64,000 bases of DNA, taken from contig JAZKCZ010000001.1 of the NCBI GenBank assembly GCA_040387835.1, forward strand, positions 263,444 to 327,443. The letters run 5' to 3'. The first letter of the stretch is position 1. Each line of letters begins with the position of its first letter. Shown piece by piece: positions 15,788 to 23,099 of this stretch. The stretch is from Myxococcota bacterium (lineage in GTDB: Bacteria > Myxococcota > UBA727 > JABDBI01). A program made the translations under genes and the position numbers. A model generated the notes under the pieces. The model was not told where the DNA came from and did no database searches. It worked only from the letters and a program-made list of their open reading frames with translations.

Positions 15788-16861
15788 TCACCTATCTTGG
15801 TTTTCTAAAAATGTCAAAGCTTGTGCGGCAGCATTTTGTACGCTTTCATCTAAATGGCCTTTGGACAGCACATACAGCCAAGGGATGGCCCTTTTATCGT
15901 TCAGCTGTCGGATGGCCAAGATGGCTGCAATGCGATCTTCGGTGCCTTTGCGTTCTGAGTAACTAATAATGGCTTCTAAAGCCTTGGGGTCTGGCTTTCT
16001 GGTCAGAGCGACCAACGCTTGGCGTGCGATTCTTGGATTTTTTTGCTGCAGGGCCGCGATTAATTCTGAGGTTGTGGTCCCTGATTTTGCACATCCGGTA
16101 GCGATGAAGAGAAGAAGCATCATGGCTTTGGAGAGAGTTTGCCATAGGGCGTTAAAGCCTGTGCGCTCTTTGGCGCTGGCGCTTAAAACGGGTGTGGGTC
16201 TGCCCATGAGTTTCAGTGCGCCGGCGTAGCTTTGTTTACTTTGCTCAGCAGCGTTTTTCAGATCGCCGTCAGCTTTGTTGATTAAGATAACATCGGCCAA
16301 TTCGAAGATACCTCGTTTGAGGGCTTGCAGTTCGTCGCCTGAAGCCGGGGGGAGCACCAGGACCAACTTGTCCACGATTTTCACGATTTCTGCTTCGGAT
16401 TGGCCTACGCCGACGCTTTCTACCAAAATAATATCATAGCCTGCGGCTTCACATAGGCTGATGGCTTTACCCGTGTGCTCGGAAATCCCGCCGAGATGAC
16501 TTTTGGCCGGGGAAGGGCGGATGAAAACGTTGGGTTGACGCGCCAGTTGCTGCATTCGGGTTTTATCGCCCAGCAGGCTGCCTTTGGTGACCGGGCTGCT
16601 GGGATCAATGGTTAGGACGGCCAAAGACTTGTTTTGTTCTAGGAGGTATTGGCCGAATGATTCGATCAGGGTGCTTTTTCCTGCACCGGGAGGGCCTGAG
16701 AGGCCTATTTTGAAGGCAAGTTGGGGCCTTGATGCTTGCCAAGTTGCCAGCTCATGCAAGAGCCCAGTGGTTGCGGCCATGTCAGCTGGGGCTGAACTCT
16801 CAACCAGGGTAATTGCTTTTGCTAGCGCCCTGCGGTCGCCGTTTAGTAAGTCGTTAAACAC
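15788..16861 (-). CDS. MeaB/ArgK-type GTPase fused to a HEAT-repeat lipoprotein-like domain
   Basis: Residues 1-245 are a MeaB-family G domain: P-loop GPPGAGKST (57-65), TIDPSSP, GSLLGDKTRM, ESVGVGQSE (switch region) and NKADGD (195-200). MeaB proteins chaperone B12-dependent mutases. The usual C-terminal dimerisation arm of about 60 residues is missing. Instead the frame continues into MMLLLFIATGCAKSG, which looks like a complete lipoprotein signal peptide, and then about 95 residues of HEAT-like helices. No ribosome binding site precedes the internal ATG-ATG (16123/16120). Either a true fusion or an ancient loss of a stop codon; the internal start could give a separate lipoprotein. Confidence 0.75.
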   Translation of the reverse strand: MFNDLLNGDRRALAKAITLVESSAPADMAATTGLLHELATWQASRPQLAFKIGLSGPPGAGKSTLIESFGQYLLEQNKSLAVLTIDPSSPVTKGSLLGDKTRMQQLARQPNVFIRPSPAKSHLGGISEHTGKAISLCEAAGYDIILVESVGVGQSEAEIVKIVDKLVLVLPPASGDELQALKRGIFELADVILINKADGDLKNAAEQSKQSYAGALKLMGRPTPVLSASAKERTGFNALWQTLSKAMMLLLFIATGCAKSGTTTSELIAALQQKNPRIARQALVALTRKPDPKALEAIISYSERKGTEDRIAAILAIRQLNDKRAIPWLYVLSKGHLDESVQNAAAQALTFLENQDR

Positions 16862-17456
16862 CTAGCAGTTCTTTATAGTGCGAGTTTTGATTCACTGCAT
16901 CTAGAAATTCGCGGCGCGCATGGAAGAGCCTGGTGCGCACGGTTGCGTCGGGGATTTTTAGCACAGCGGCAATTTCGGGTGCGGTCATGCCTTGCATGTC
17001 GGACAGCACAAAGACGGTTTTTTTCTTTGGGGTTAAAGTTTGTAGGATTTGGTGAATGGCGATTTTGCGGTCCTTGCGGGACAATTGCTCTTCTAAGGGC
17101 ATTGCTGGTTCCATCCAGACGAATTCCGTCTGCTTTTCGAAGGCTTCTGGATTTGAGCTATTGTGGGGCCTTACTTTGTTGGTGCGGCGCAGGAAGCTTA
17201 AGCAGGTATGGATGGCAATGCGGGTAATCCAAGTTGAAAAGAGTGATCGCTTTTCAAATCGATGCAAAGAACGCCAGGCTTCTAAAAATACTTGCTGCAC
17301 CAGATCTTCCGGATCGCCGTGACCATGCAGCATGCGCACACAAAATGCATACACTTGATTAAAATAGCGATCGTAGAGTTTGGCGAAGGCTTTGGTGTCT
17401 CCTGCAAGCGAGAGGTCAATCCAGGCTTCTTCTTGATTGCGGTCAACTTTTTGCAT
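16854..17456 (-). CDS. ECF-type RNA polymerase sigma factor
   Basis: A 200-residue sigma70-family protein with only regions 2 and 4. Region 2 includes LYDRYFNQVYAFCVRML and DPEDLVQQVFLEAWRSL (about 48-64). Region 4 has the HTH GMTAPEIAAVLKIPDATVR (about 156-174) and FHARREF. This is an ECF sigma factor that redirects RNA polymerase to a stress or envelope regulon. No anti-sigma gene is adjacent. It overlaps the MeaB fusion gene by 8 bp and follows the choline transporter ATPase by 35 bp, so it may belong to that operon. Confidence 0.92.
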   Translation of the reverse strand: MQKVDRNQEEAWIDLSLAGDTKAFAKLYDRYFNQVYAFCVRMLHGHGDPEDLVQQVFLEAWRSLHRFEKRSLFSTWITRIAIHTCLSFLRRTNKVRPHNSSNPEAFEKQTEFVWMEPAMPLEEQLSRKDRKIAIHQILQTLTPKKKTVFVLSDMQGMTAPEIAAVLKIPDATVRTRLFHARREFLDAVNQNSHYKELLGV

Positions 17457-17491
17457 TCTTTACATACTCCGATAGTTGCTAATTCGGAGCA

Positions 17492-18319
17492 TCAGACGAA
17501 AGACTGATCGGCACATCGAGGACAGTGGCTTTTCACGTTTTGAACAAAGCGCTCTACATAGGCGTTGGCTGGCATTTGAACGATGTCTTTTGGGGTACCG
17601 ATTTGAATCACGCGGCCTTCTTCTAAGATGACGATTCTATTGCCTAGCAGCAGTGCTTCGTTCAGGTCATGTGTGACAAATACAATGGTCTTTTTTAAGT
17701 CCGCTTGGAGTCTTAAAAGCTCTTGCTGTAGCTGTGAGCGGGTGAGCGGATCCAGCGCTGAGAAAGGCTCGTCCATTAACAGCACGCTGGATTCGGTTGC
17801 TAGCGCTCTGGCGATGCCGACTCGTTGTTGCATGCCTCCCGATAGCTCTTTGGGAAAGCTATTTGCCCATTGGCTTAGGCCGACACGCTCGATGTTCTCT
17901 GAGACAATTCGGGTCTGGTTTGATGTATCGAGATGCTTGATTTCAAGACCTAGGGCGATGTTTTCGCTGACGGTGCGGTTTGGTAGTAGCGAGGCTTGCT
18001 GGAAAACCATGGAAATATCGCTACGCCTAAACTGCGGGAAGTTGGTGATGGGCTGCTCTTTAAAGCAAACTTGGCCCCGAGCGGCGGGGTTTAGGCCGTT
18101 GAATGCCCTGAGAAGACTAGACTTTCCTGATCCAGAAAGACCCATGAGGACCACGATCTCGCCTTCTAAGATGCTTAATGAAATGTTCGAGACCGCAACA
18201 GTATGACCCGTTTTTTGTCTGATTTCCTGGCGGGTATGGCCGGCGTCTAAAAGCGGGTAGGTGATGGCAGGCGTTTGCCCGAAAATGACGTCTAGGTGGT
18301 GAACAGATAAAATACTCAT
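17492..18319 (-). CDS. choline/glycine betaine ABC transporter, ATP-binding protein
   Basis: A 275-residue ABC ATPase of the ProV/ChoV type: Walker A GLSGSGKSS (about 59-67), Q-loop VFQQASLLPNRTV, signature LSGGMQQRVGIARAL, and Walker B with D-loop VLLMDEPFSALDPL. The long segment before Walker A (IRQKTGHTVAVSNIS) is typical of the quaternary-amine uptake family. The C-terminal CBS pair of E. coli ProV is absent, as in ChoV. It overlaps the fused binding protein/permease gene by 4 bp, giving a complete importer from two genes. Confidence 0.9.
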   Translation of the reverse strand: MSILSVHHLDVIFGQTPAITYPLLDAGHTRQEIRQKTGHTVAVSNISLSILEGEIVVLMGLSGSGKSSLLRAFNGLNPAARGQVCFKEQPITNFPQFRRSDISMVFQQASLLPNRTVSENIALGLEIKHLDTSNQTRIVSENIERVGLSQWANSFPKELSGGMQQRVGIARALATESSVLLMDEPFSALDPLTRSQLQQELLRLQADLKKTIVFVTHDLNEALLLGNRIVILEEGRVIQIGTPKDIVQMPANAYVERFVQNVKSHCPRCADQSFV

Positions 18320-20073
18320 GGCAACTTCTCCCGGGTAGGGCGGGGTTGAAGGGTTCGATCGAGGATGAGTGCGAGGATCACGATGGCCAATCCGGCTTCA
18401 AACCCTTGTTTAAGATTGACGGTGTTCAGTGCTCGGACCACGGAGGTGCCCAAGCCATCAGCGCCTACCAAAGCGGCAATCACCACCATGGACAGGGATA
18501 GCAAGATGCACTGGTTCAGCCCAGTTAAGATGGACGGCAAGGCATGTGGTAATTCGATTTTCCAAAAAGTCTGCCATCTGGAGGCGCCGAACGCTTTTCC
18601 AACTTCCAAAAGATCTTGGGGAACACCGCTGAGGCCTAAGTGGGTCATGCGAATCGGGGCAGCAATGGCGAAGATGAGTGTGGAGATAAGCCCCGGAACC
18701 ACCCCGAGTCCAAACAACATTAGCGCCGGTATCAGATATAGGAACGAGGGGAGCGTCTGCATCAAGTCAAGGATGGGCCTGAGCACCATCAACGCGCGCC
18801 TGCTGCGGGCGGCTAAAACACCCAGCGGAATGCCGAGCAAGCAGGATATTAGAGTTGCTAGCAAGACCAGCACGAGGGTTTGGATGGTTTGCGTCCAAAG
18901 CCCAAGATTTAAGATAACCATGAGTCCGAGACACACACCAAAGCCAAGTCTAACTGAACGCCGCCAGCTGTAGATAACCGCAGATATAAACAAGATCAGC
19001 AGCAAGGCCGGGATGCTCAGCAAAAACCCAATCAGAGCCTGGATCTTGGCCTCGATGCTTTTGGAAAGGATCAACGATTCATTTGAATAACGTTTGGTAA
19101 AATGATTAACGACGCGTTCGGCAAAGGCGCCTAGGGGAATAGGTTCTAGCTGGAAGGAGTCTGAAAAATTGTTTATGCCAAAAAGATATTTGGCTAAAGA
19201 CTCTTTATCTCCCGTCCATTGCATCGCCTTTTGAGGATGCTTTCCTAGCCATGCTTGCGCCGCTTTTTGAGGCGTTAAATTCTGTTCAAGTATCAAGGCC
19301 ATGAGTTCGCTTTCTTCTTCGACAGTAAATTTGAGGTTGGTTAGAAAGTGGCCTAGGGCAGGGCACGTGGTACGCAAGTTCTTACGAGTTAAGGTTGAGA
19401 CGCTGGCTGCGCCGTAATTAGCCCCGAAGAATGCATCGCCGCCATCAAGATATTTGAGATTGAGCAATAAGTTCATGGGATGTGGGGCCCAGCCTAAGAA
19501 AACCACCCAGTCTTTGCGGGCCATGCTTTGTTTGACGCTGGTGAGCATGGCTTGTTCGCTGGATTCAATCAGTTTCCATGATTGTAGGCCGAAGGCATTT
19601 TGAGACAGCATTTTTAGAATTTGCCGGTTGCCATCGTTGCCTGCTTCAATGCCATAAATATGCTGATTAAAATTCGGGGCGAATTTTTTGAGGTCGTCGA
19701 AATGCTTGACGCCTGCATTGTAGACGTATTCGGGCACTGCCAAGGTGTATCTTGCGCCTTCTAAGTTTTTACCCAAATTTTCGATGTTGCCATGCTTTAA
19801 GTAGGGTTTCAGATCCGCTTCTTGACTCGGCATCCAGTTACCCAGGAACACGTCAACTTGTCCATTGTCTAAGCTTGCGAGGGCGACTGGTAAAGATAGC
19901 AGCGAAATTTTTGGCGTGTAGCCTAAAGCCTTTAATAGCTCAGCCGTCACAGCCGTGGTGGCGCTGACATCGGTCCATCCGATGTCAGCTAAATGAACAT
20001 TCTGGCAAGCTGCATCCGGCTTGCTGCTGGCAGCCCAGGAAAACGATAGCAGGATAAAGAATGCCAGTTTCAT
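18316..20073 (-). CDS. fused choline/betaine-binding protein and ABC permease
   Basis: A 585-residue fusion. Residues 1-18 are a signal peptide. Residues about 22-285 form a ChoX/ProX-like periplasmic binding domain (DIGWTDVSATTAVTAELL, LDNGQVDVFLGNW and VFLGWAPHPMN carry the aromatic residues expected of a quaternary-ammonium cage). Residues about 345-580 are a ProW-type permease with five or six helices and the EAA loop (EVGKAFGASRWQTFWKIELP). Fused binding protein-permeases are known in the betaine/carnitine/choline family, though usually with the permease first. Its start lies just downstream of the alkaline phosphatase stop. Confidence 0.9.
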   Translation of the reverse strand: MKLAFFILLSFSWAASSKPDAACQNVHLADIGWTDVSATTAVTAELLKALGYTPKISLLSLPVALASLDNGQVDVFLGNWMPSQEADLKPYLKHGNIENLGKNLEGARYTLAVPEYVYNAGVKHFDDLKKFAPNFNQHIYGIEAGNDGNRQILKMLSQNAFGLQSWKLIESSEQAMLTSVKQSMARKDWVVFLGWAPHPMNLLLNLKYLDGGDAFFGANYGAASVSTLTRKNLRTTCPALGHFLTNLKFTVEEESELMALILEQNLTPQKAAQAWLGKHPQKAMQWTGDKESLAKYLFGINNFSDSFQLEPIPLGAFAERVVNHFTKRYSNESLILSKSIEAKIQALIGFLLSIPALLLILFISAVIYSWRRSVRLGFGVCLGLMVILNLGLWTQTIQTLVLVLLATLISCLLGIPLGVLAARSRRALMVLRPILDLMQTLPSFLYLIPALMLFGLGVVPGLISTLIFAIAAPIRMTHLGLSGVPQDLLEVGKAFGASRWQTFWKIELPHALPSILTGLNQCILLSLSMVVIAALVGADGLGTSVVRALNTVNLKQGFEAGLAIVILALILDRTLQPRPTREKLP

Positions 20074-20074
20074 T

Positions 20075-21247
20075 TTATTTTCCTAGGATACGAGCAACAA
20101 ATTCGGTGTTGTCCATGGGTTTGCTGAAAGCTTCTGCACCAGGGCCCATGGCATAGACGCCGACGTTCACGCCTGTGTGTTTAGAAAACTTTTCTTTAAG
20201 ATCTGGATAGAGATCGGAAGTCCAATTGCCCTTCGCAGTGCATTCCAGATTGCCTACGCATTCAGTGTGTTTTTCATCGATTTTAAGACCACCGGTTTCA
20301 TGATCAGCGGTGACCACGACCAGGGTGTCTGGATGCGCCTTGGCCCAATCAGCCACCAGCTGGACCATGTTGTTGGTCTCGGCCATTTCGGCAGCCAGTA
20401 CGCCAATGGGGTTTTCGATTTCTTTGTTTTTATGGCCGACCCAATCAACCAGGCCGCTTTCGATCATTAGAAAGAAGCCTTTTGGGTTTTGGTTTAGGAT
20501 ATCGAGCGCTGCAATGGCAGTGTCACTGATTTTGGGGATGTCTTGGCCAATGAAAAAGGAGTCGCTGGTAGCGGCCATCGGCATGGCTGTTTTCCGGTCA
20601 TAGCTGCCGGGTATGAGAGGGTGCTGACCGAAGCCGGCGTAGACATGGTCGATTTTTTGGCCGGCGCTGACTTCACGCCTGATCTTTTCTAAGCCGGTGG
20701 CGGAGTCCGTCATTCTATAGCTGGCGTTCGAATTTTTGACCTGTTCCCGGTAGAACATTTCATCGGCGCCGGCGATTAAGTTAGGTTGCGTTTGAGTGAG
20801 ATAGACGTTTAAAATGTCTTTGGTGTTTTGCCGGGTTTTAGCGTGGCCAGCGAAGCACGCTGGGGTGGCGTCCGTGAGTAGGGTATTGGTAGCAACTCCG
20901 GTGCTTTTGCCTTCTTCTTTGAACATTTCTAAAAGCGTTTTGCCTGGGCTAATGACGCGGTTTTGCACTTTTTGTCCGGTAGCAATGGCTGTGGCTGCAG
21001 CGGCGCTGTCGGTAACTTCTCCGTCTATGTTGTGGGTGGTGACGGTGCTCTGAAATGGAAACTTCTCGAAGGCAAGTTTTTGGTTTCCCAGATAGATTCT
21101 TCCGGCTTTAACTTGCTCCGGCCCCATACCATCCACAATCACCATGACCACATTCTTGGCCCGGGGAAGGGCTAAGCGGGTATGATTGCAGGCAGAGAGC
21201 GTGAAAAGACAGCATAAGACTAATAAGCAGGGGATTTTCTTTTCCAT
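20075..21247 (-). CDS. alkaline phosphatase, lipoprotein
   Basis: A 390-residue PhoA-superfamily enzyme. The signal peptide ends in a lipobox (TLSAC, Cys20), so it is membrane-anchored. VIVDGMG places a metal-binding Asp at residue 39. VTDSAAAATA holds the nucleophilic Ser81, MIESGLVDWVGH gives further metal ligands, and VVTADHETGG is the late Asp-His motif. It is first in a tight operon with the choline/betaine transporter, so release of choline from phosphocholine followed by uptake is a reasonable inference; general phosphate release is the alternative. Confidence 0.92.
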   Translation of the reverse strand: MEKKIPCLLVLCCLFTLSACNHTRLALPRAKNVVMVIVDGMGPEQVKAGRIYLGNQKLAFEKFPFQSTVTTHNIDGEVTDSAAAATAIATGQKVQNRVISPGKTLLEMFKEEGKSTGVATNTLLTDATPACFAGHAKTRQNTKDILNVYLTQTQPNLIAGADEMFYREQVKNSNASYRMTDSATGLEKIRREVSAGQKIDHVYAGFGQHPLIPGSYDRKTAMPMAATSDSFFIGQDIPKISDTAIAALDILNQNPKGFFLMIESGLVDWVGHKNKEIENPIGVLAAEMAETNNMVQLVADWAKAHPDTLVVVTADHETGGLKIDEKHTECVGNLECTAKGNWTSDLYPDLKEKFSKHTGVNVGVYAMGPGAEAFSKPMDNTEFVARILGK

Positions 21248-21289
21248 AACTGGTTTGTATGAAAAGGCGTTTGTATTTGGAGTGAATAA

Positions 21290-22042
21290 TTGGAAACAGA
21301 ATATTTAGGCCTTCTTGCTGCGGCCGCCTTTGTAGCTGGATTAGTAGACAGCATTGCAGGGGGAGGAGGTCTTTTAAGTTTTCCGGCAATGCTTTTTGCG
21401 GGTATGCCACCGGTGCAGGCTATTGGAACCAGCAAGTTCTTCTCAACCTGTGGTCTCTGCGTCTCTACCGCTAACTACGCTAGAAAACGAATGATCTCTT
21501 GGCGCTTTATTCGTACGGGTGCCGTTTTTGCCGTTATCGGATCGCTGCTTGGATCTCTGACTGTTTTATCAATTGATAATGATTGGCTGAGAACGCTGGT
21601 CTTGATCTTCTTGCCGTTTGCGGCTTTGAGCCTGTTGATTAGACCAGATGGTAAGATGGAGCGTGTTATTCAGCATGAAAAGCCAAAAACAATCGCGCTT
21701 GCCACAGGCATGAGCTTTTATGACGGCTTTTTTGGACCAGGGACAGGTTCGTTTTTGGCGATTGGCGCTCATAAATTATTGGGCTTAAACTTGTTGCAGG
21801 CAACGGCATTGGCTAAGCCATTTAATCTGATTTCTAACGTGGTGGCGCTGATAATTTTTGGCGCTTTTGGCAAAGTGGTTTGGCCAGTGGCAATCCCTAT
21901 GGCCATTTGCAATATGATAGGCAGTTGGAGCGGAAGCCATTTAGCCATGCGGCAGGGATCTGCGTTGGTGCGAAAGGCTTTGCTGTGTGTTTTCGCTGTT
22001 TTGTTTATTAGCCTGGCCCTGAAAAGCCTAAAGGCTTGCTAA
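21290..22042 (+). CDS. TauE/SafE (TSUP) family membrane permease
   Basis: A 250-residue polytopic protein with eight or so hydrophobic segments. It carries the duplicated family motif, seen here as GLVDSIAGGGGLLSFPAML near the N-terminus and SFYDGFFGPGTGSFLAIG in the middle. TSUP proteins export or import sulfite, organosulfonates or related anions; the substrate is not predictable. The start is TTG 21290, supported by a GGAG ribosome binding site seven bases upstream. It is divergent from the alkaline phosphatase gene and followed by rpsN. Confidence 0.85.
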   Translation: METEYLGLLAAAAFVAGLVDSIAGGGGLLSFPAMLFAGMPPVQAIGTSKFFSTCGLCVSTANYARKRMISWRFIRTGAVFAVIGSLLGSLTVLSIDNDWLRTLVLIFLPFAALSLLIRPDGKMERVIQHEKPKTIALATGMSFYDGFFGPGTGSFLAIGAHKLLGLNLLQATALAKPFNLISNVVALIIFGAFGKVVWPVAIPMAICNMIGSWSGSHLAMRQGSALVRKALLCVFAVLFISLALKSLKAC

Positions 22043-22095
22043 ATGGCTTCTTTTGATCTATTGCAATGCCTCCAAATCAGGAGTGAGTAAAAAAG

Positions 22096-22401
22096 ATGGC
22101 ACGTACTTGTCAGTTAGCTAGAGAAGTCAAACGAGAAAAATTGGTTCGTCAACAAGAAGATCGACGTACCGCACTGAAGAAAGCCCAAATCGATCCAGCT
22201 CTTTCAGATGAAGAGCGGTTGGCTGCTCGTTTGAAATTGAATAGCTTGCCGAGAGACTCCTCTCGCGTGCGCATCACCAGACGCTGCCAAGCAACTGGCG
22301 CTGCCAAAGCGGTTTACCGTAAGTTTAAACTGAACCGAATTTCTTTTAGAAATATGGCCCTTAAAGGCCTTTTGCCTGGCGTGACCAAGTCCAGCTGGTA
22401 G
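22096..22401 (+). CDS. rpsN: 30S ribosomal protein S14 (zinc-independent type)
   Basis: A 101-residue S14 of the long form that lacks the two CxxC zinc pairs. The conserved end RRCQATGAAKAVYRKFKLNR followed by PGVTKSSW is present. The usual GRPRG becomes GAAKA and GLSR becomes KLNR, unusual changes close to the rRNA-binding surface. The gene stands alone, outside any S10/spc cluster, which is common for duplicate zinc-free S14 genes expressed when zinc is short; no Zur box was recognised. AGGAG precedes the ATG at good distance. A strong terminator-like hairpin follows. Confidence 0.93.
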   Translation: MARTCQLAREVKREKLVRQQEDRRTALKKAQIDPALSDEERLAARLKLNSLPRDSSRVRITRRCQATGAAKAVYRKFKLNRISFRNMALKGLLPGVTKSSW

Positions 22402-22438
22402 TCTGTCCGCCTATTGACGGATTTACCCGTTTCATTCA

Positions 22439-22481
22439 TCGCATTAGTTTGTCCCTCCGGAGCAAATTAATGCGATTTTTT
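22439..22481 (+). terminator. intrinsic terminator-like hairpin containing the next gene's start codon
   Basis: TCGCATTAGTTTG (22439-22451) pairs with CAAATTAATGCGA (22463-22475) with one G-T pair, across an 11-base loop, followed by six T. This is a strong Rho-independent terminator after rpsN. The loop holds CCGGAG, the likely ribosome binding site of the following beta-barrel gene, and the right arm holds its ATG (22470). It could therefore attenuate or control translation of that gene as well as end rpsN transcription. Confidence 0.75.
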
Positions 22482-23099
22482 CTTTTAGCCACATGTCTTT
22501 TGACGCAGCTACTCTCTATGAATGCTCATGCATCCTATGCGGGAAAGGTAGGCGTCAGGCTTGGAAGCGGTTTTGGAGTTTATGCCAGCGCTATCACGAA
22601 TACGGCGAACCGGACCGCTGCTGACTCGGCGCGAAGAGAAATTACTGATAAAGATGGCAACCAAGTGCAATCTGTCGCCGATTATACCAGATACTTTTCG
22701 GCAGGCTGGTTGGTGCCGTTACAGTTGGAAGGAACTTACGGGTTAACTAATTCGCTCGAACTGTTGCTGGGTCTGCGAACGGATTTTTCAGGGTCTGTCA
22801 CTGGTGAAGATGACTATATTATGAAGATGTTTGGTGTGTCTTTGGGCTATCGCTACTATTTTAATACGACAGAGCCGATTCAAGCCTATGTTTCTGGGCA
22901 GCTCGGTGTCGATCTAACCAAGTTCGTTCGTTTAGAGAGCAAATCTGCATTCGGATTTTTATGGGCGATTACGCCGATGGTAGGCATATTTTCTGAAGGG
23001 AACCTAATGATTGCCGGGTTATATAACGGCAACAGTGACATCGGTAAAGGGTTGCAAATCGGGGTCGGGACGACTTTAGGCGTTCACTTGCGCTTTTAG
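22470..23099 (+). CDS. outer-membrane beta-barrel protein
   Basis: From ATG 22470 the protein has 209 residues: signal peptide MRFFLLATCLLTQLLSMNAHA, then alternating beta strands (VGVRLGSGFGVYA, LELLLGLRTDFSG, FGVSLGYRYYF) and the C-terminal LGVHLRF that ends in Phe as barrels recognised by BamA do. Length and pattern fit an eight- or ten-stranded OmpW/OmpA-like barrel of unknown role. The start codon lies inside a terminator hairpin. An upstream TTG (22449) is less likely. The 3' end overlaps convergent hutH by 24 bp. Confidence 0.7.
   Translation: MRFFLLATCLLTQLLSMNAHASYAGKVGVRLGSGFGVYASAITNTANRTAADSARREITDKDGNQVQSVADYTRYFSAGWLVPLQLEGTYGLTNSLELLLGLRTDFSGSVTGEDDYIMKMFGVSLGYRYYFNTTEPIQAYVSGQLGVDLTKFVRLESKSAFGFLWAITPMVGIFSEGNLMIAGLYNGNSDIGKGLQIGVGTTLGVHLRF

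Noticed and set aside
15702-15962. Plus-strand open frame of 86 codons beginning with MVGVTGFELATS
   Set aside because: It is the antisense reading of tRNA-Pro continued into the MeaB-fusion gene; such frames over tRNAs are a known annotation artefact.
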